Notes: generated from the letters alone by a model not told the origin. Shown: positions 10,355 to 21,754, counted from the stretch's first letter. The stretch is DNA of 64,000 nt from an uncultured Oceanisphaera sp. (GCF_947495715.1 NZ_CANLZU010000003.1:1-64000); one strand, 5' to 3'. Translations and numbers: made by a program.

Positions 10355-10711
10355 TTATCTCTTGATCGGTTTACGAGGACCCTTGCGCGTACGCGCATTG
10401 GTCTTGGTGCGCTGACCACGAAGGGGTAGGCTGCGACGATGACGCAGACCTCGGTAACAACCCAGGTCCATCAGACGCTTGATGTTCATGGAGATCTCGC
10501 GGCGCAGGTCACCTTCTACGGTGAATTTTGCCACTTGCTCACGCAGGGATTCTACCTGAGCTTCATCCAATTCTTTTATTTTCACATCCTCAGCGATACC
10601 GGCTGCAGCACAAATGGCTTTGGAGCGGGTACGGCCGACGCCATAAATCTCAGTTAACGCGATAACTGCATGTTTATGGTCAGGAATGTTAATGCCAGCG
10701 ATACGGGCCAC
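10355..10711 (-). CDS. rpsM: 30S ribosomal protein S13
   Basis: This 118-residue protein starts [20 protein letters not shown], the S13 signature, and ends in the basic GPRKPIKR tail. The start codon is GTG, preceded by GTAGGAGTGCATA, and the whole start region closely resembles the E. coli alpha operon start, which also uses GTG. S13 contacts tRNA and the subunit interface. It is first in the alpha operon, downstream of the S4-responsive leader. Confidence 0.98.
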   Translation of the reverse strand: MARIAGINIPDHKHAVIALTEIYGVGRTRSKAICAAAGIAEDVKIKELDEAQVESLREQVAKFTVEGDLRREISMNIKRLMDLGCYRGLRHRRSLPLRGQRTKTNARTRKGPRKPIKR

Positions 10712-10790
10712 TATGCACTCCTACAAATTAAAATATATAAAGCCATTACAAAGCCCGTCTAGGATACGTAATGACACAGACACCCAACAA
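10700..10790 (-). promoter_or_regulatory. Alpha-operon leader (S4-binding pseudoknot region)
   Basis: Reading on the minus strand, the leader holds a CATTAC/GTAATG stem (10744-10749 with 10768-10773) enclosing GTATCC and ACGGGCTTT elements. It ends in GTAGGAGTGCATA before the GTG start. This arrangement matches my recollection of the Alpha_RBS family, through which S4 traps ribosomes on rpsM mRNA. A further hairpin GCTGGCTA/TAGCCAGC lies just upstream at 10796-10814. Assignment is by eye; a covariance-model search would settle it. Confidence 0.75.
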
Positions 10791-10848
10791 AGGTGGCTGG
10801 CTACTTTAGCCAGCTCGCCTTTAATTTACAAGTCAAACCGTAACTTTT

Positions 10849-10962
10849 TTAGCCTTGGCGCTGTTTATGCTTAGGCTCAGAGCAAAGTACACGTACCACG
10901 CCGTGGCGCTTAACGATCTTGCAGTTACGGCAGATTGCCTTAACGGAAGCACGAACTTTCAT
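10849..10962 (-). CDS. rpmJ: 50S ribosomal protein L36
   Basis: Reading the minus strand from the ATG at 10962 gives 37 residues beginning [15 protein letters not shown] and ending EPKHKQRQG. The zinc ligands Cys11, Cys14, Cys27 and His32 are all present, so this is the zinc-binding (C+) form. It is the smallest ribosomal protein. It lies 26 bases after secY and before the alpha operon leader, the E. coli order. Confidence 0.97.
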   Translation of the reverse strand: MKVRASVKAICRNCKIVKRHGVVRVLCSEPKHKQRQG

Positions 10963-10988
10963 TGCTTAACTCCGTAAATAACCGAACC

Positions 10989-12320
10989 TTAGCGGTTGTA
11001 GCCTTTCAGGTTCGCTTTTTTCAGGACATCGCCATACTGATGGGACATCATGTGGGTTTGCACCTGAGCCATGAAGTCCATGATGACGACCACAATAATC
11101 AACAGCGAGGTACCACCAAAGTAGAACTGGACGTTCCAGGCTGTCATCAAAAACTGTGGCACTAAACAGATAAAGGTAATATACAGGGCACCGACCAGAG
11201 TCAGGCGAGTCATCACTTTATCGATATAGCGCGCTGTCTGCTCGCCCGGACGTATGCCCGGAACAAAAGCACCACTCTTCTTCAGGTTATCTGCCGTCTC
11301 GCGCGGGTTGAACACCAACGCGGTATAGAAGAAACAAAAGAAGATAATGGCAGCGGCATACAGCATCACGTACAGTGGTTGACCAGGCTGCAGAGTCAGT
11401 GAGACCTCTTGCAGGATATTGGCAAACCACCCCTCCCCCTGGCCGAACCAAGAGGCTACGGTACCCGGGAACAGGATAATGCTGGATGCGAAAATTGCCG
11501 GAATAACCCCCGCCATGTTCACTTTCAAGGGCAGGTGTGTACTCTGTGCTGCGAATACCTGACGGCCTTGTTGACGCTTGGCGTAGTTCACCACAATGCG
11601 GCGCTGGCCACGCTCAACAAATACCACGAAATAGGTTACCGCAAACACAATCACGGCCAGCAGCAACAGCAACAATATGTGCAATTCCCCCTGACGCGCC
11701 TGCTCTGCCGTGGCACCAATGGCCGATGGCAGACCAGCAACAATACCCGTGAAGATAATCAACGAGATACCATTGCCAATGCCTCGTTCGGTTACCTGCT
11801 CACCCAACCACATCAAAAACATGGTACCGGTGACCAGACTCACCACTGCCGTGAAATAGAAACCAAGACCCACGTTAACCACGAGTCCTGGCATCATATT
11901 CGGTAAACCAGTGGCGATACCGATGGCCTGGATGGTGCCGAGAACCAGGGTGCCATACCGGGTGTACTGACTGATCTTTCGACGGCCAGATTCACCTTCC
12001 TTCTTGAGCTCAGCCAAGGTGGGGTGAACCACAGTCAGCAACTGGATGATAATGGACGCAGAAATATACGGCATTATCCCCAGCGCCAGTATGGACGCTC
12101 GTTCCAGAGCACCACCACTGAACATGTTGAACATTTCAATGATGGTGCCCTGCTGTTGCTGGAACAAGTCGGCAAGTACGGCGGCGTCAATTCCAGGAAT
12201 AGGCACATAGGAGCCGGCGCGAAATACAACGATCGCGATAAGAACGAAAAGTAAACGACTCTTCAGTTCACCCAGCCCACCCTGTGCGCTTTTAGCATCT
12301 AATCCTGGTTTCTTGGCCAT
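10989..12320 (-). CDS. secY: SecY, protein translocase channel subunit
   Basis: SecY (443 residues) forms the protein-conducting channel of the Sec translocon with SecE and SecG. Ten hydrophobic segments can be followed along the sequence. Conserved features include the N-terminal [13 protein letters not shown] helix and the plug region, plus cytoplasmic loop residues such as QQGRQVF and the [11 protein letters not shown] segment. It lies between rplO and rpmJ at the end of the spc operon, as in most proteobacteria. Confidence 0.98.
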   Translation of the reverse strand: MAKKPGLDAKSAQGGLGELKSRLLFVLIAIVVFRAGSYVPIPGIDAAVLADLFQQQQGTIIEMFNMFSGGALERASILALGIMPYISASIIIQLLTVVHPTLAELKKEGESGRRKISQYTRYGTLVLGTIQAIGIATGLPNMMPGLVVNVGLGFYFTAVVSLVTGTMFLMWLGEQVTERGIGNGISLIIFTGIVAGLPSAIGATAEQARQGELHILLLLLLAVIVFAVTYFVVFVERGQRRIVVNYAKRQQGRQVFAAQSTHLPLKVNMAGVIPAIFASSIILFPGTVASWFGQGEGWFANILQEVSLTLQPGQPLYVMLYAAAIIFFCFFYTALVFNPRETADNLKKSGAFVPGIRPGEQTARYIDKVMTRLTLVGALYITFICLVPQFLMTAWNVQFYFGGTSLLIIVVVIMDFMAQVQTHMMSHQYGDVLKKANLKGYNR

Positions 12321-12328
12321 AGTACTTA

Positions 12329-12763
12329 TTATTCCTCGATTTTACCGCCGGCTGCTTCGATGGCTGCACGTGCACCTTTGGTGACGCCCAGACCAACCAC
12401 AGTTACTTGACGGTCAATAGTGCCAGACAGAACCACTTTGGCAAACTGGATATTCTTGGTAACCAAGCCAGCCTGCTTCAGGGTGTTCAGATCCACCACA
12501 TTGCCTTCAACTTTAGCCAGTTCGCTCAGACGAATTTCGGTAGTAACACGACCCTTGCGGGAAGTGAAACCAAACTTCGGCAGACGCTGTTTCAGAGGCA
12601 TCTGACCGCCTTCAAAACCGTTGCGAACCTTTCCGCCGGAGCGGGATTTCTGACCTTTGTGGCCGCGGCCACCGGTTTTACCCAGGCCGGAACCGATACC
12701 ACGACCAACGCGCTTGGCGCTGGGCTTGGAGCCGGCGGCCGGAGACAGAGTATTCAAACGCAT
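12329..12763 (-). CDS. rplO: 50S ribosomal protein L15
   Basis: The product from the ATG at 12763 has 144 residues, the same as E. coli L15, and begins [20 protein letters not shown] ribosome-binding site precedes it; a TTG five codons upstream is not credible. The Gly/Lys-rich [14 protein letters not shown] segment is the L15 signature. Its start lies 4 bases after the rpmD stop. Confidence 0.98.
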   Translation of the reverse strand: MRLNTLSPAAGSKPSAKRVGRGIGSGLGKTGGRGHKGQKSRSGGKVRNGFEGGQMPLKQRLPKFGFTSRKGRVTTEIRLSELAKVEGNVVDLNTLKQAGLVTKNIQFAKVVLSGTIDRQVTVVGLGVTKGARAAIEAAGGKIEE

Positions 12764-12767
12764 GCGA

Positions 12768-12950
12768 TTACTCCCCAACCTTAACCATGTAGTAAACCTG
12801 GTTGATCATACCGCGTACACAAGCTGTATCTTCCAGCTCGACGGTGTGACCAATGCGACGCAGACCCAGGCCACGCAGCGTTGCCTTATGCTTAGGCAAA
12901 CGGCCGATGGAGCTGCGAGTCTGTGTTACTTTTACAGTCTTGTTAGCCAT
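12768..12950 (-). CDS. rpmD: 50S ribosomal protein L30
   Basis: The 60-residue L30 begins [21 protein letters not shown] and carries [15 protein letters not shown], both diagnostic. The start at 12950 is chosen over an in-frame codon 39 bases upstream because it matches the family length. It lies between rpsE and rplO in the spc operon. Confidence 0.97.
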   Translation of the reverse strand: MANKTVKVTQTRSSIGRLPKHKATLRGLGLRRIGHTVELEDTACVRGMINQVYYMVKVGE

Positions 12951-12957
12951 TGGCGCA

Positions 12958-13458
12958 TTACCCCAGTATTTCGTCAACGCGCAGACCACGCTTGGCAGCG
13001 ACTTGCTCGGGCGACTTCATTTGAGCCAGAGCGTCGATGGTAGCGCGAACTACGTTGTTCGGGTTAGTGGAACCGTAAGTTTTGGCCAGTACGTTATGTA
13101 CACCGGCAACTTCCAGTACGGCGCGCATTGCACCACCGGCAATGATACCGGTACCGTCAGAAGCAGGCTTCATGAATACGTTTGAACCAGAGTGACGACC
13201 TTTTACCGGATGGAACAAGGTGCCGTTGTTCAGACCAACTGTACGCATGTTACGACGAGCCTGTTCCATCGCCTTTTGAATGGCGGCAGGAACTTCACGG
13301 GCTTTACCGTAACCGAAACCAATACGACCGTTACCGTCGCCTACTACCGTCAGAGCGGTGAAGGAGAAGATACGACCACCTTTTACAACTTTTGAAACAC
13401 GGTTGACTGCAATGAGCTTTTCTTGCAGTTCACCGGCTTGAGCTTCGATTTTTGCCAT
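12958..13458 (-). CDS. rpsE: 30S ribosomal protein S5
   Basis: From the ATG at 13458 (GGAG upstream) the product is 166 residues, beginning [14 protein letters not shown] as in other gammaproteobacteria. The double-stranded RNA-binding-like N-terminal domain ([16 protein letters not shown]) and the fidelity-related [16 protein letters not shown] loop are present. S5 is part of the decoding accuracy centre together with S4. Confidence 0.98.
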   Translation of the reverse strand: MAKIEAQAGELQEKLIAVNRVSKVVKGGRIFSFTALTVVGDGNGRIGFGYGKAREVPAAIQKAMEQARRNMRTVGLNNGTLFHPVKGRHSGSNVFMKPASDGTGIIAGGAMRAVLEVAGVHNVLAKTYGSTNPNNVVRATIDALAQMKSPEQVAAKRGLRVDEILG

Positions 13459-13472
13459 TTTCGACTCCACCC

Positions 13473-13826
13473 TTAGAACTGAAGACCAGCTTCACGTGCA
13501 GCTGCAGCCAGTGCGGCTACGCGACCGTGATATTGGAAACCGGAACGGTCAAAAGCGACAACTGTTACGCCTTTTTCAATAGCGCGCTCAGCGATGGCTT
13601 TACCTACTACCGTGGCGGCATCTACGTTACCGGTATACTTCACCTGCTCACGTACTGACTTTTCCACGGTAGACGCGGAAGCCAGAACAACTGTGCTGTT
13701 AGGTGCAATAACCTGTGCATAGATGTGGCGCGGAGTACGGTGAACCACCAGGCGAGTCGCACCCAGTTCCAGCATCTTTTTACGTGCTTTGGTAGCACGG
13801 CGGATACGAGCTGCTTTTTTGTCCAT
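13473..13826 (-). CDS. rplR: 50S ribosomal protein L18
   Basis: This 117-residue L18 begins [18 protein letters not shown] and ends with the conserved [16 protein letters not shown] segment. With L5 it binds 5S rRNA in the central protuberance. It lies between rplF (9 bases) and rpsE (14 bases) in the spc operon. Confidence 0.98.
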   Translation of the reverse strand: MDKKAARIRRATKARKKMLELGATRLVVHRTPRHIYAQVIAPNSTVVLASASTVEKSVREQVKYTGNVDAATVVGKAIAERAIEKGVTVVAFDRSGFQYHGRVAALAAAAREAGLQF

Positions 13827-13835
13827 AGTGTTACC

Positions 13836-14369
13836 TTACTTCTTCTTAGCCTCTTTACTGCGCACCTGTTCGCCGAAATAGCGAACACCTTTGCCTTTGT
13901 AAGGCTCGGGCTTACGGTACGCACGAATATTGGCAGCGACCTGACCGATCTGCTGTTTGTCCGCGGACTTGAGAACAATCTCAGTCTGGGTCGGACATTC
14001 AGCTGACACGCCTTCAGGAAGCGCATGCTCAACCGGGTGAGAGAAACCCAGAGACAGTGCAATTGCATTGCCTTTAATCTGGGCACGATAGCCAACACCA
14101 ACCAGCTGCAGCTTGCGTTCGAAGCCTTCGGTAACACCGATAACCATGTTGTTGACCAGGGAACGGGCGGTGCCGGCCTGGGCAGTTGCGTTTGCTGCGT
14201 TTTCACGCGGGGCAAACGTCAGCACGTTATCATTCTGGCTGATTTCAACGGCAGCATTGATAGTACGGTTTAAGGTACCCTTGCCACCCTTGACGGTGAT
14301 TTCCTGACCGTTCAACGTCACTTCTACGCCGGCAGGAATTTCGATAGGTGCCTTAGCAATGCGAGACAT
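13836..14369 (-). CDS. rplF: 50S ribosomal protein L6
   Basis: This 177-residue L6 begins [20 protein letters not shown] and ends with the family motif [23 protein letters not shown]. It has the two repeated L6 folds and lies at the base of the large-subunit stalk. Length is the same as E. coli L6. Confidence 0.98.
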   Translation of the reverse strand: MSRIAKAPIEIPAGVEVTLNGQEITVKGGKGTLNRTINAAVEISQNDNVLTFAPRENAANATAQAGTARSLVNNMVIGVTEGFERKLQLVGVGYRAQIKGNAIALSLGFSHPVEHALPEGVSAECPTQTEIVLKSADKQQIGQVAANIRAYRKPEPYKGKGVRYFGEQVRSKEAKKK

Positions 14370-14378
14370 ATCTACTCC

Positions 14379-14771
14379 TTATGCAACGTAGCAGATGATC
14401 TCACCGCCCATACCCGCTTTACGCGCGGCACGGTCGGTCATCACACCTTGGGACGTGGAAACGATAGCTACACCCATACCTGCCATTACTTTCGGCAGTT
14501 CGTCGCGCTTCTTATAGATGCGCAGACCTGGGCGGCTGACGCGTTGGATCAGTTCGACCACAGCTTCGCCTTCGAAGTACTTTAAAGTCACTTCCAGTTC
14601 GGCCTTGGTCTCACCAACGACGTTAAAGTCAGCAATATAACCTTCTTCTTTCAGTACCTGGGCGATAGCCACTTTTACTTTGGAAGAAGGCATGGTGACA
14701 GCAACTTTGTTGGCTGCCTGACCGTTGCGGATGCGGGTCAGCATATCCGCGATCGGATCTTGCATGCTCAT
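14379..14771 (-). CDS. rpsH: 30S ribosomal protein S8
   Basis: This 130-residue S8 begins [18 protein letters not shown] and ends [28 protein letters not shown]-type, with the RNA-binding STSQG loop intact. In E. coli S8 binds 16S rRNA and a related structure at the start of rplE mRNA to repress the spc operon. Such control is plausible here, but I did not resolve the S8 target hairpin. Confidence 0.98.
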   Translation of the reverse strand: MSMQDPIADMLTRIRNGQAANKVAVTMPSSKVKVAIAQVLKEEGYIADFNVVGETKAELEVTLKYFEGEAVVELIQRVSRPGLRIYKKRDELPKVMAGMGVAIVSTSQGVMTDRAARKAGMGGEIICYVA

Positions 14772-14793
14772 TGTGTATTACTCCCGTGTTCGC

Positions 14794-15099
14794 TTACCAA
14801 GAAGCCTTCTTCAGGCCTGGAATTTCACCCTTCATCATCAGTTCGCGCACCTTGATGCGGCTCAAACCGAACTTCCGCAGGAAACCGTGCGGACGACCGG
14901 TGATGTTGCAGCGGTTACGCTGACGAGAGGGACTTGCGTCACGGGGCAATTGCTGCAGTTTCAGCACTGCATCCCAACGTGCTTCGTCGGAAGTGTTCAC
15001 GTTAGAGATGATGTCTTTCAGTGCTTGACGCTTGGCCGAGAATTTATCAGCCAGCTTTGCGCGCTTGACTTCGCGAGCTTTCATTGATTGTTTTGCCAT
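14794..15099 (-). CDS. rpsN: 30S ribosomal protein S14 (zinc-free type)
   Basis: This 101-residue S14 begins [19 protein letters not shown] and ends [11 protein letters not shown]. It has the long zinc-independent form: only one Cys is present in the [12 protein letters not shown] region, so the C4 zinc ribbon of the short form is absent. It lies between rplE and rpsH. Confidence 0.98.
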   Translation of the reverse strand: MAKQSMKAREVKRAKLADKFSAKRQALKDIISNVNTSDEARWDAVLKLQQLPRDASPSRQRNRCNITGRPHGFLRKFGLSRIKVRELMMKGEIPGLKKASW

Positions 15100-15110
15100 A
15101 ACCCTACACC

Positions 15111-15650
15111 TTACTTACGGAATGGGAAGTTAAAGGCAGCCAGCAGAGCACGACCTTCTTCGTCAGACTGGGCAGTGGTGGTAATGGTAATATCCATACC
15201 ACGCACACGATCTACCTTGTCATAATCGATTTCAGGAAAAATGATTTGCTCACGCACGCCCATGGAGTAGTTACCACGACCATCGAACGACTTGGCGTTC
15301 AGGCCACGGAAGTCACGAATCCGGGGAATAGAGATACAAATCAAACGCTCCAGAAACTCCCACATACGCTCGCCGCGCAGAGTTACTTTACAACCAATGG
15401 GGTAGCCTTCACGGATTTTGAAGCCAGCAACGGATTTACGAGCTTTGGTGATCAATGGCTTTTGACCGGAAATGGCAGCCATGTCGGCAGCGGCATTATC
15501 CAGGATCTTTTTATCAGCCAGAGCTTCACCCACACCCATGTTCAGGGTGATTTTCTCAATCCGAGGGACTTGCATGATAGACTTATACCCGAACTGACTA
15601 GACAGTTCCTTTACTACAGTTTCATTGTAGTAACCATGCAGTTTCGCCAT
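15111..15650 (-). CDS. rplE: 50S ribosomal protein L5
   Basis: This 179-residue L5 begins [20 protein letters not shown] and contains [11 protein letters not shown] and the conserved [17 protein letters not shown] segment. L5 binds 5S rRNA and contacts the P-site tRNA. Position after rplX and before rpsN is the standard spc order. Confidence 0.98.
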   Translation of the reverse strand: MAKLHGYYNETVVKELSSQFGYKSIMQVPRIEKITLNMGVGEALADKKILDNAAADMAAISGQKPLITKARKSVAGFKIREGYPIGCKVTLRGERMWEFLERLICISIPRIRDFRGLNAKSFDGRGNYSMGVREQIIFPEIDYDKVDRVRGMDITITTTAQSDEEGRALLAAFNFPFRK

Positions 15651-15664
15651 CGTATAAACTCCAA

Positions 15665-15982
15665 TTACTTCACAAGTTCGCCGGTGGACTTGAAGAAACG
15701 AACTTTTTTGCCGTCTTCAAACCGGAAACCAACGCGATCAGCCTTGCCAGAGGCAGAGTTGAACAGCGCTACGTTAGATACATCGAGAGGCGCTTCCTGT
15801 TCAATAATACCGCCAGCCTGACCCAGTTGGGGTACCGGCTTCTGGTGTTTCTTGTTCAGGTTGAGACCTGCAACGATTACTTTACCTTCATTGACCAGAA
15901 CTTTGGTGACGGTGCCACGCTTGCCCTTGTCTTTGCCGGTAAGAATGATGACTTCGTCATCGCGACGGATTTTAGCTGCCAT
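15665..15982 (-). CDS. rplX: 50S ribosomal protein L24
   Basis: This 105-residue protein has the L24 KOW motif ([18 protein letters not shown]) at its N-terminus and the conserved [11 protein letters not shown] loop. L24 is an assembly initiator of the large subunit. It lies 11 bases after rplN. Confidence 0.98.
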   Translation of the reverse strand: MAAKIRRDDEVIILTGKDKGKRGTVTKVLVNEGKVIVAGLNLNKKHQKPVPQLGQAGGIIEQEAPLDVSNVALFNSASGKADRVGFRFEDGKKVRFFKSTGELVK

Positions 15983-15993
15983 CGTTTGACTCC

Positions 15994-16362
15994 TTACAGT
16001 ACTTCAGGTGCCAGTGAAACAATCTTCATGAACTTCTCATTACGAAGTTCACGCGTCACAGGACCAAAAATACGAGTTCCGATCGGCTGTTGATTGCTAT
16101 TCAAAATCACGGCCGCATTGCGGTCGAAACGGATGACAGAGCCGTCCGGACGACGAACGCCTTTCCGAGTGCGAACGACCACCGCGTTCATTACATCACC
16201 TTTCTTAACCTTACCGCGCGGAATTGCTTCCTTGACAGTAACCTTGATGATGTCGCCGATGCCGGCGTAGCGGCGGTGCGAACCACCCAGGACCTTAATA
16301 CACATTACGCTACGCGCACCGGAATTGTCGGCCACGTCCAGCATACTTTGCATTTGGATCAT
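15994..16362 (-). CDS. rplN: 50S ribosomal protein L14
   Basis: This 122-residue L14 begins [17 protein letters not shown], with the family signature region [21 protein letters not shown]. It sits at the subunit interface. It is the first gene of the spc operon, with an extended -10 promoter about 70 bases upstream. Confidence 0.98.
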   Translation of the reverse strand: MIQMQSMLDVADNSGARSVMCIKVLGGSHRRYAGIGDIIKVTVKEAIPRGKVKKGDVMNAVVVRTRKGVRRPDGSVIRFDRNAAVILNSNQQPIGTRIFGPVTRELRNEKFMKIVSLAPEVL

Positions 16363-16430
16363 GTTAGTGCTCCGCTAAAGTGACTACTTTAAAACCCTTT
16401 CGGGATATTGGCTGCCTTTGAAGGCGCGGC

Positions 16431-16460
16431 ATTATAGCACTGCCAAAGCGAAAGAGTACA
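16431..16460 (-). promoter_or_regulatory. spc operon promoter (extended -10)
   Basis: On the minus strand TATAAT (complement of 16431-16436) is preceded by TG one base before it, giving a TGnTATAAT extended -10. No good -35 hexamer is at 17 bases (GTACTC/TACTCT), which fits an extended -10 promoter. It lies between the S10-operon terminator and rplN, the location of Pspc in E. coli. Confidence 0.7.
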
Positions 16461-16494
16461 ATAAAAAAACAAACGGCCCCGTGCAGGGCCGTTT
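16460..16494 (-). terminator. S10 operon terminator after rpsQ
   Basis: AAACGGCCC (16471-16479) and GGGCCGTTT (16486-16494) form a 9-base-pair stem. On the minus strand it is followed by GTTTTTTTATT. It lies 26 bases past the rpsQ stop and closes the S10 operon before the spc promoter. Confidence 0.88.
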
Positions 16495-16519
16495 GACCAG
16501 GTAAGTATATCAGAGAACG

Positions 16520-16780
16520 TTAGGCTTGAACCGGACGCTCGATGATTTTTACCAGAGTCCAGGACTTGGTCTTGGACAGCGGACGACATTCGCGAATAGT
16601 CACGACGTCACCGGTTTTGCATTCATTATTTTCGTCGTGCACGTGCAGCTTGGTAGTGCGCTTCATGTACTTCCCGTAGATCGGGTGCTTCACGAAACGG
16701 CTGATAGCTACGGTGATGGACTTGTCCATCTTGTCGCTTACTACACTGCCCTGCAGAGTACGAACGTTAGTTTCGCTCAT
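16520..16780 (-). CDS. rpsQ: 30S ribosomal protein S17
   Basis: The 86-residue S17 from the ATG at 16780 begins [21 protein letters not shown]. The OB-fold signature [12 protein letters not shown] is at the C-terminal end. Its start lies just after the rpmC stop. It is the last gene of the S10 operon. Confidence 0.97.
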   Translation of the reverse strand: MSETNVRTLQGSVVSDKMDKSITVAISRFVKHPIYGKYMKRTTKLHVHDENNECKTGDVVTIRECRPLSKTKSWTLVKIIERPVQA

Positions 16781-16781
16781 C

Positions 16782-16973
16782 TTACGCACCTGCCTTTTGA
16801 TTCAAAACAGTCTTAACACGCGCGATGTCGCGACGTACATTTTTGATGTTGTGAGTCTGTTCCAGTTGACCGGTGCTTGCCTGGATGCGCATGTTAAATT
16901 GCTCACGCAGCAGGCCCAGCAGTTCCTGGTTCAGTTCTTCAACACTTTTTTCACGCAGATCTTGTGCTTTCAT
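16782..16973 (-). CDS. rpmC: 50S ribosomal protein L29
   Basis: L29 has 63 residues from the ATG at 16973, equal to E. coli, beginning [15 protein letters not shown] and ending in a helical [14 protein letters not shown] stretch. It is largely two helices. The start overlaps the rplP stop by one base (TGATG), implying coupled translation. It sits at the tunnel exit next to L23. Confidence 0.98.
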   Translation of the reverse strand: MKAQDLREKSVEELNQELLGLLREQFNMRIQASTGQLEQTHNIKNVRRDIARVKTVLNQKAGA

Positions 16974-17386
16974 CACATCACCGTCCGAGTTATGAAAGTG
17001 GTCCTAACCGGCAGCTTGGCAGCGGCCAGTGCAAAGGCTTCACGAGCCAGAGCCTCAGGTACACCGTCCATCTCGTACAGGACACGGCCCGGCTGAATCT
17101 GGGCAACCCAGTATTCCACGTTACCTTTACCTTTACCCATACGAACTTCGAGGGGCTTTTCGGTAATCGGCTTGTCCGGGAAAATACGGATCCAGATTTT
17201 ACCTTGACGCTTGACGTGACGGGTCATGGCACGACGTGCTGCTTCGATCTGGCGAGCAGTAATACGTCCACGAGTCGTCGCCTTCAGACCAAAGGTACCG
17301 AAAGAAACCAGGTTACCTGAGGTCGCCACACCGCGATTGCGGCCTTTGTGGACTTTACGGAATTTCGTACGTTTTGGTTGCAACAT
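16973..17386 (-). CDS. rplP: 50S ribosomal protein L16
   Basis: This 137-residue L16 begins [19 protein letters not shown] and includes the conserved RKPLE-like region ([12 protein letters not shown]). L16 helps form the tRNA-binding A site of the large subunit. It lies 12 bases after rpsC. Confidence 0.98.
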   Translation of the reverse strand: MLQPKRTKFRKVHKGRNRGVATSGNLVSFGTFGLKATTRGRITARQIEAARRAMTRHVKRQGKIWIRIFPDKPITEKPLEVRMGKGKGNVEYWVAQIQPGRVLYEMDGVPEALAREAFALAAAKLPVRTTFITRTVM

Positions 17387-17398
17387 ATCCGAGTCTCC

Positions 17399-18091
17399 TT
17401 ACTTACCGCGGCCTTTGCGCTTGGGCTTGGACGGAGCTGGCTCTTGAGCTACGGCTTGCAGGCCGCCCAGAACTTCACCCTTGAATATCCAAACCTTTAC
17501 GCCGATGATGCCGTAAGTGGTAGATGCTTCAGAAGTTGCATAATCGATATCGGCACGCAGGGTGTGCAGAGGCACACGACCTTCGCGGTACCATTCGGTA
17601 CGCGCGATTTCAGCGCCGCCAAGACGACCGCTCACTTCCACCTTGATGCCTTTGGAACCGATACGCATCGCGTTCTGTACCGCACGCTTCATAGCGCGAC
17701 GGAACATGACACGGCGCTCCAGCTGGGAGGCGATAGAATCGGCCACCAGCTGTCCGTCCAGCTCAGGTTTACGCACTTCGGAAATGTTGATCTGTGCAGG
17801 AACGCCAGCCAGTTTGGCTACGTGCTTGCGCAGTTTTTCCACGTCTTCACCTTTCTTACCGATAACCACGCCCGGACGAGCAGTGTGAATAGTCACACGG
17901 ATGCTCTTGGCCGGACGCTCGATCACGATACGTGAAAGGGAAGCGTTTTTCAGTTCCTGCTTCAGGTACTGACGCACTTGGAAGTCGCTGTGCAAGTTAT
18001 CAGCGAAGTCCTTGGTATTCGCAAACCAGGTCGAATTAAAAGGCTTGGTGATACCTAAGCGAATACCATTCGGGTGTACTTTCTGGCCCAT
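17399..18091 (-). CDS. rpsC: 30S ribosomal protein S3
   Basis: This 230-residue S3 begins [20 protein letters not shown]. The KH RNA-binding domain carries the [13 protein letters not shown] loop near residue 76. The C-terminal half has the S3 signature, and the basic tail is KPKRKGRGK. It forms part of the mRNA entry channel. Confidence 0.98.
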   Translation of the reverse strand: MGQKVHPNGIRLGITKPFNSTWFANTKDFADNLHSDFQVRQYLKQELKNASLSRIVIERPAKSIRVTIHTARPGVVIGKKGEDVEKLRKHVAKLAGVPAQINISEVRKPELDGQLVADSIASQLERRVMFRRAMKRAVQNAMRIGSKGIKVEVSGRLGGAEIARTEWYREGRVPLHTLRADIDYATSEASTTYGIIGVKVWIFKGEVLGGLQAVAQEPAPSKPKRKGRGK

Positions 18092-18109
18092 TGCTTATCT
18101 CCTAGCCTC

Positions 18110-18442
18110 TTAGCGGTCGGACACAACCACAGTAATGTGGCTGGTACGCTTCATGATACGGTCCGCGCGGCCCTTGGCACGAGGACGAATACGCTTCATG
18201 GTGGGACCTTCGTCAACGAAGATCTTTGCCACTGTCAGCTCATCGATATCCGCACCTTCATTGTGCTCGGCATTGGCAATGGCAGATTCAAGTACTTTCT
18301 TAACCAGAACGGCAGCTTTTTTAGGGCTGAAAGTCAGGACGTTAAGTGCCTTGTCTACGGTCAGACCACGGACTTGATCGGCTACCAGGCGCGCCTTCTG
18401 GGCAGAAGTACGAGCAAAGCGGTGTTTAGCTATAGCTTCCAT
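18110..18442 (-). CDS. rplV: 50S ribosomal protein L22
   Basis: This 110-residue L22 begins [22 protein letters not shown] and ends with the [23 protein letters not shown] hairpin region that lines the exit tunnel. Length equals E. coli L22. It lies between rpsS and rpsC. Confidence 0.97.
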   Translation of the reverse strand: MEAIAKHRFARTSAQKARLVADQVRGLTVDKALNVLTFSPKKAAVLVKKVLESAIANAEHNEGADIDELTVAKIFVDEGPTMKRIRPRAKGRADRIMKRTSHITVVVSDR

Positions 18443-18452
18443 CTTTTACCCC

Positions 18453-18731
18453 TTAACGCTTCTTGGCCTTCTTATCAGCGACATGGCCGCGATAAGTACG
18501 AGTCGGTGAAAATTCGCCCAGCTTGTGGCCGATCATTTCCTCGGAAACGAAAACAGGCACGTGCTGACGACCATTATGGACAGCGATGGTCAAACCGATC
18601 ATGTTCGGAATGATCATTGAACGACGGGACCAAGTCTTAATTGGTTTCTTTTCCCCGCTTTCCACCGCTTTCTCTACCTTCTTCAGCAAGTGCAGGTCGA
18701 TAAACGGACCTTTCTTGAGAGAACGTGGCAT
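18453..18731 (-). CDS. rpsS: 30S ribosomal protein S19
   Basis: This 92-residue S19 begins [20 protein letters not shown] and has the conserved [15 protein letters not shown] segment. It binds 16S rRNA with S13 at the head of the small subunit. It lies between rplB and rplV. Confidence 0.98.
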   Translation of the reverse strand: MPRSLKKGPFIDLHLLKKVEKAVESGEKKPIKTWSRRSMIIPNMIGLTIAVHNGRQHVPVFVSEEMIGHKLGEFSPTRTYRGHVADKKAKKR

Positions 18732-18752
18732 GGTGATACCTCTAAAAAACTA

Positions 18753-19577
18753 TTACTTGTTACGATGACGTACCACGAACTGGTCGGTACGCTTGTTTTT
18801 ACGGGTTTTGGCACCCTTGGTCGGCTTGCCCCAAGGAGTAACCGGGTGACGGCCACCAGAGGTACGACCTTCACCACCACCGTGCGGGTGGTCTACCGGG
18901 TTCATCGCCACACCGCGAACGGTAGGACGAACACCACGCCAGCGCGTAGCACCGGCTTTACCCAGCTGACGCAGCATGTGCTCGGAGTTACCCACTTCAC
19001 CCAGGGTTGCGCGACACTCGGCCAGTACTTTACGTACTTCGCCGGAACGCAGACGCAGGGTGACGTAGCTACCATCACGCGCCAGAATCTGGGCGTAGGT
19101 ACCGGCGGAGCGAGCAATCTGCGCGCCCTTGCCAGGCTTCATCTCGATGGCGTGCACAGTGCTACCCACGGGGATGTTGCGCATCGGCAGGCAGTTACCG
19201 GCCTTGATCGGGGCAGCATCGCCAGACAGCAGTTGATCGCCGGCATGAACACCTTTCGGTGCCAGGATGTAGCGACGCTCACCATCTGCGTACAGCACCA
19301 GAGCAATGTTGGCGGAGCGGTTAGGATCATATTCCAGACGCTCAACTTTAGCCGGGATACCGTCTTTGTTGCGCTTGAAGTCAACCAGACGATAGTGCTG
19401 CTTGTGACCACCACCGATATGGCGAGTGGTAATACGACCAGCATTGTTACGACCACCTGACTTGGACTTTTTCTCCAGCAGGGCGGCGAACGGCTTGCCT
19501 GTGTACAGTTCCGGGTTGCTGACCTTGACTACATGACGGCGACCCGGAGAAGTAGGCTTACATTTTACGATTGCCAT
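18753..19577 (-). CDS. rplB: 50S ribosomal protein L2
   Basis: This 274-residue L2 begins [19 protein letters not shown]. The C-terminal [18 protein letters not shown] segment includes the histidine important at the peptidyl-transferase centre. L2 is one of the most conserved rRNA binders. It lies 17 bases after rplW. Confidence 0.99.
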   Translation of the reverse strand: MAIVKCKPTSPGRRHVVKVSNPELYTGKPFAALLEKKSKSGGRNNAGRITTRHIGGGHKQHYRLVDFKRNKDGIPAKVERLEYDPNRSANIALVLYADGERRYILAPKGVHAGDQLLSGDAAPIKAGNCLPMRNIPVGSTVHAIEMKPGKGAQIARSAGTYAQILARDGSYVTLRLRSGEVRKVLAECRATLGEVGNSEHMLRQLGKAGATRWRGVRPTVRGVAMNPVDHPHGGGEGRTSGGRHPVTPWGKPTKGAKTRKNKRTDQFVVRHRNK

Positions 19578-19594
19578 TTTAACTTACTCCTTTC

Positions 19595-19897
19595 TTACTC
19601 GGCGCCGCCGATGAAGTCGATGTCCTGACCTTCTTTCAGGGTCACGTAGGCTTTTTTCCAATCGGAACGCTGGCCCATGCGGTTACCGGTGCGCTTGGTT
19701 TTACCCTTCACCAGCAACGTGCGAACATCTTTGACTTCAACTTCGAACAGCTTCTCGACCGCAGCTTTAACTTCAGCTTTGGTAGCATCCTTGGCAACCT
19801 TGAACACGATAGTGTTGGTCTTTTCGGCAACCATGGTGCTTTTTTCAGAGATATGCGGCGCCTTCAGAACTTTCAGAATACGCTCTTCACGGATCAT
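19595..19897 (-). CDS. rplW: 50S ribosomal protein L23
   Basis: This 100-residue L23 begins [20 protein letters not shown] and includes the RNA-binding [23 protein letters not shown] region. It surrounds the tunnel exit and is the docking site for trigger factor and SRP. Its start overlaps the rplD stop by 4 bases. Confidence 0.98.
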   Translation of the reverse strand: MIREERILKVLKAPHISEKSTMVAEKTNTIVFKVAKDATKAEVKAAVEKLFEVEVKDVRTLLVKGKTKRTGNRMGQRSDWKKAYVTLKEGQDIDFIGGAE

Positions 19898-20499
19898 GCC
19901 AGCATCTCCTCGATTTGCTTAACTGCGTCGGCAGTTACCAATACCTTGTCGAACGCGATCAAAGAAACCGGGTCGATACCAGCCACGTCACGCACGTCAA
20001 CCTTGTACAGGTTACGTGAGGCGAGGAACAGGTTCTCGTCCACTTCGGCAGTGACGATCAGAACATCGGTCAGATCCCATTGCTTCAGTTTGGCCAGCAG
20101 TTCTTTAGTCTTCGGTGCTTCCACACCAAATTTCTCAACCACGATCAAACGCTCTTGACGTACCAGCTCAGAGAGGATGCTTTTGATGGCACCACGGTAC
20201 ATCTTCTTATTGACCTTCTGGCTGTGATCTTGCGGCTTAGCAGCAAAAGTCACACCACCCCCACGCCAAATCGGGGAGCGGATGGTACCGGCACGGGCCC
20301 GGCCAGTGCCCTTTTGACGCCACGGCTTCTTGCCGCCGCCAGACACTTCGGAACGGGTCTTCTGAGCACGAGTACCTTGACGAGCACCGGCGGCATAGGC
20401 TACTACAACCTGATGCACCAGCGCTTCGTTGAACTCACGCCCGAAGGTAGTTTCGGAAACTTCAAGAGCGCCTTGCGCGTCTTTCATTACCAATTCCAT
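19894..20499 (-). CDS. rplD: 50S ribosomal protein L4
   Basis: This 201-residue L4 begins [16 protein letters not shown]. The tunnel-lining loop ([19 protein letters not shown]) is intact. In E. coli L4 also represses its own operon through the S10 leader; the structured leader before rpsJ here makes the same control likely. Confidence 0.98.
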   Translation of the reverse strand: MELVMKDAQGALEVSETTFGREFNEALVHQVVVAYAAGARQGTRAQKTRSEVSGGGKKPWRQKGTGRARAGTIRSPIWRGGGVTFAAKPQDHSQKVNKKMYRGAIKSILSELVRQERLIVVEKFGVEAPKTKELLAKLKQWDLTDVLIVTAEVDENLFLASRNLYKVDVRDVAGIDPVSLIAFDKVLVTADAVKQIEEMLA

Positions 20500-20516
20500 T
20501 ACTATCTCCTCAGACG

Positions 20517-21155
20517 TTACGCTTTAACGGCAGGTTTAACGATGACGTTGCCGTTAGTCGCACCCGGGACTGCACCTTTAATGAGCAGCAGGTTACGAGC
20601 AACATCAACGCGGACCACTTCCAGGTTTTGCGTAGTTACACGCTCAGCACCCATGTGACCGGCCATTTTCTTGCCTTTGAACACCTTACCAGGGGATTGG
20701 TTTTGACCAATTGAACCCGGAGCGCGGTGTGACAAGGAGTTACCATGGGTCATATCCTGGGTACGGAAGTTCCAACGCTTAACAGCGCCAGCGAAACCCT
20801 TACCTTTAGAAGTACCGGTAACGTCTACTTTCTTGACATCGGTGAAAATGTCTACTTTCAGCTCGGAACCGACTTCGATACCTTCGCCTTCGCCTGAACC
20901 CAGGCGGAATTCCCACAGACCGCGACCCGCTTCAACGCCAGCTTTAGCGAACAGACCCGCTTCAGGCTTGGTGATACGATTCGCTTTCTTGATGCCAGTG
21001 GTCACCTGAACAGCTTGGTAGCCATCCAGTTCCAGAGTTTTAACCTGGGTAACACGGTTGGCATCTACTTCGATAACGGTGACCGGGGTGGACACGCCGT
21101 CTTCGGTGAAGACACGGGTCATACCCAGCTTACGACCTACTAGACCGATTGCCAT
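20517..21155 (-). CDS. rplC: 50S ribosomal protein L3
   Basis: From the ATG at 21155 the product is 212 residues, beginning [20 protein letters not shown]. An upstream in-frame extension of 16 codons is rejected on family length. The conserved loop near the peptidyl-transferase centre ([17 protein letters not shown]) is present. It follows rpsJ in the S10 operon. Confidence 0.98.
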   Translation of the reverse strand: MAIGLVGRKLGMTRVFTEDGVSTPVTVIEVDANRVTQVKTLELDGYQAVQVTTGIKKANRITKPEAGLFAKAGVEAGRGLWEFRLGSGEGEGIEVGSELKVDIFTDVKKVDVTGTSKGKGFAGAVKRWNFRTQDMTHGNSLSHRAPGSIGQNQSPGKVFKGKKMAGHMGAERVTTQNLEVVRVDVARNLLLIKGAVPGATNGNVIVKPAVKA

Positions 21156-21174
21156 TGATAAAACCTCTCCGTTA

Positions 21175-21684
<510 letters not shown>

Positions 21685-21704
21685 CCGGTCGTATTATTTT
21701 TTAA

Positions 21705-21726
21705 GCAGGTTAATCGAGTAACCTGC
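21705..21726. other. Hairpin downstream of argH(A), no T-tract
   Basis: GCAGGTTA and TAACCTGC form an 8-base-pair stem just past the argH(A) stop. On the minus strand it is followed by TTAAAAAAT rather than a T-run, so it is a poor intrinsic terminator. It may still pause or stabilise the argH(A) mRNA end. Confidence 0.45.
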
Positions 21727-21754
21727 TGCTGCTGACAAACGACCGGTGCTGGTT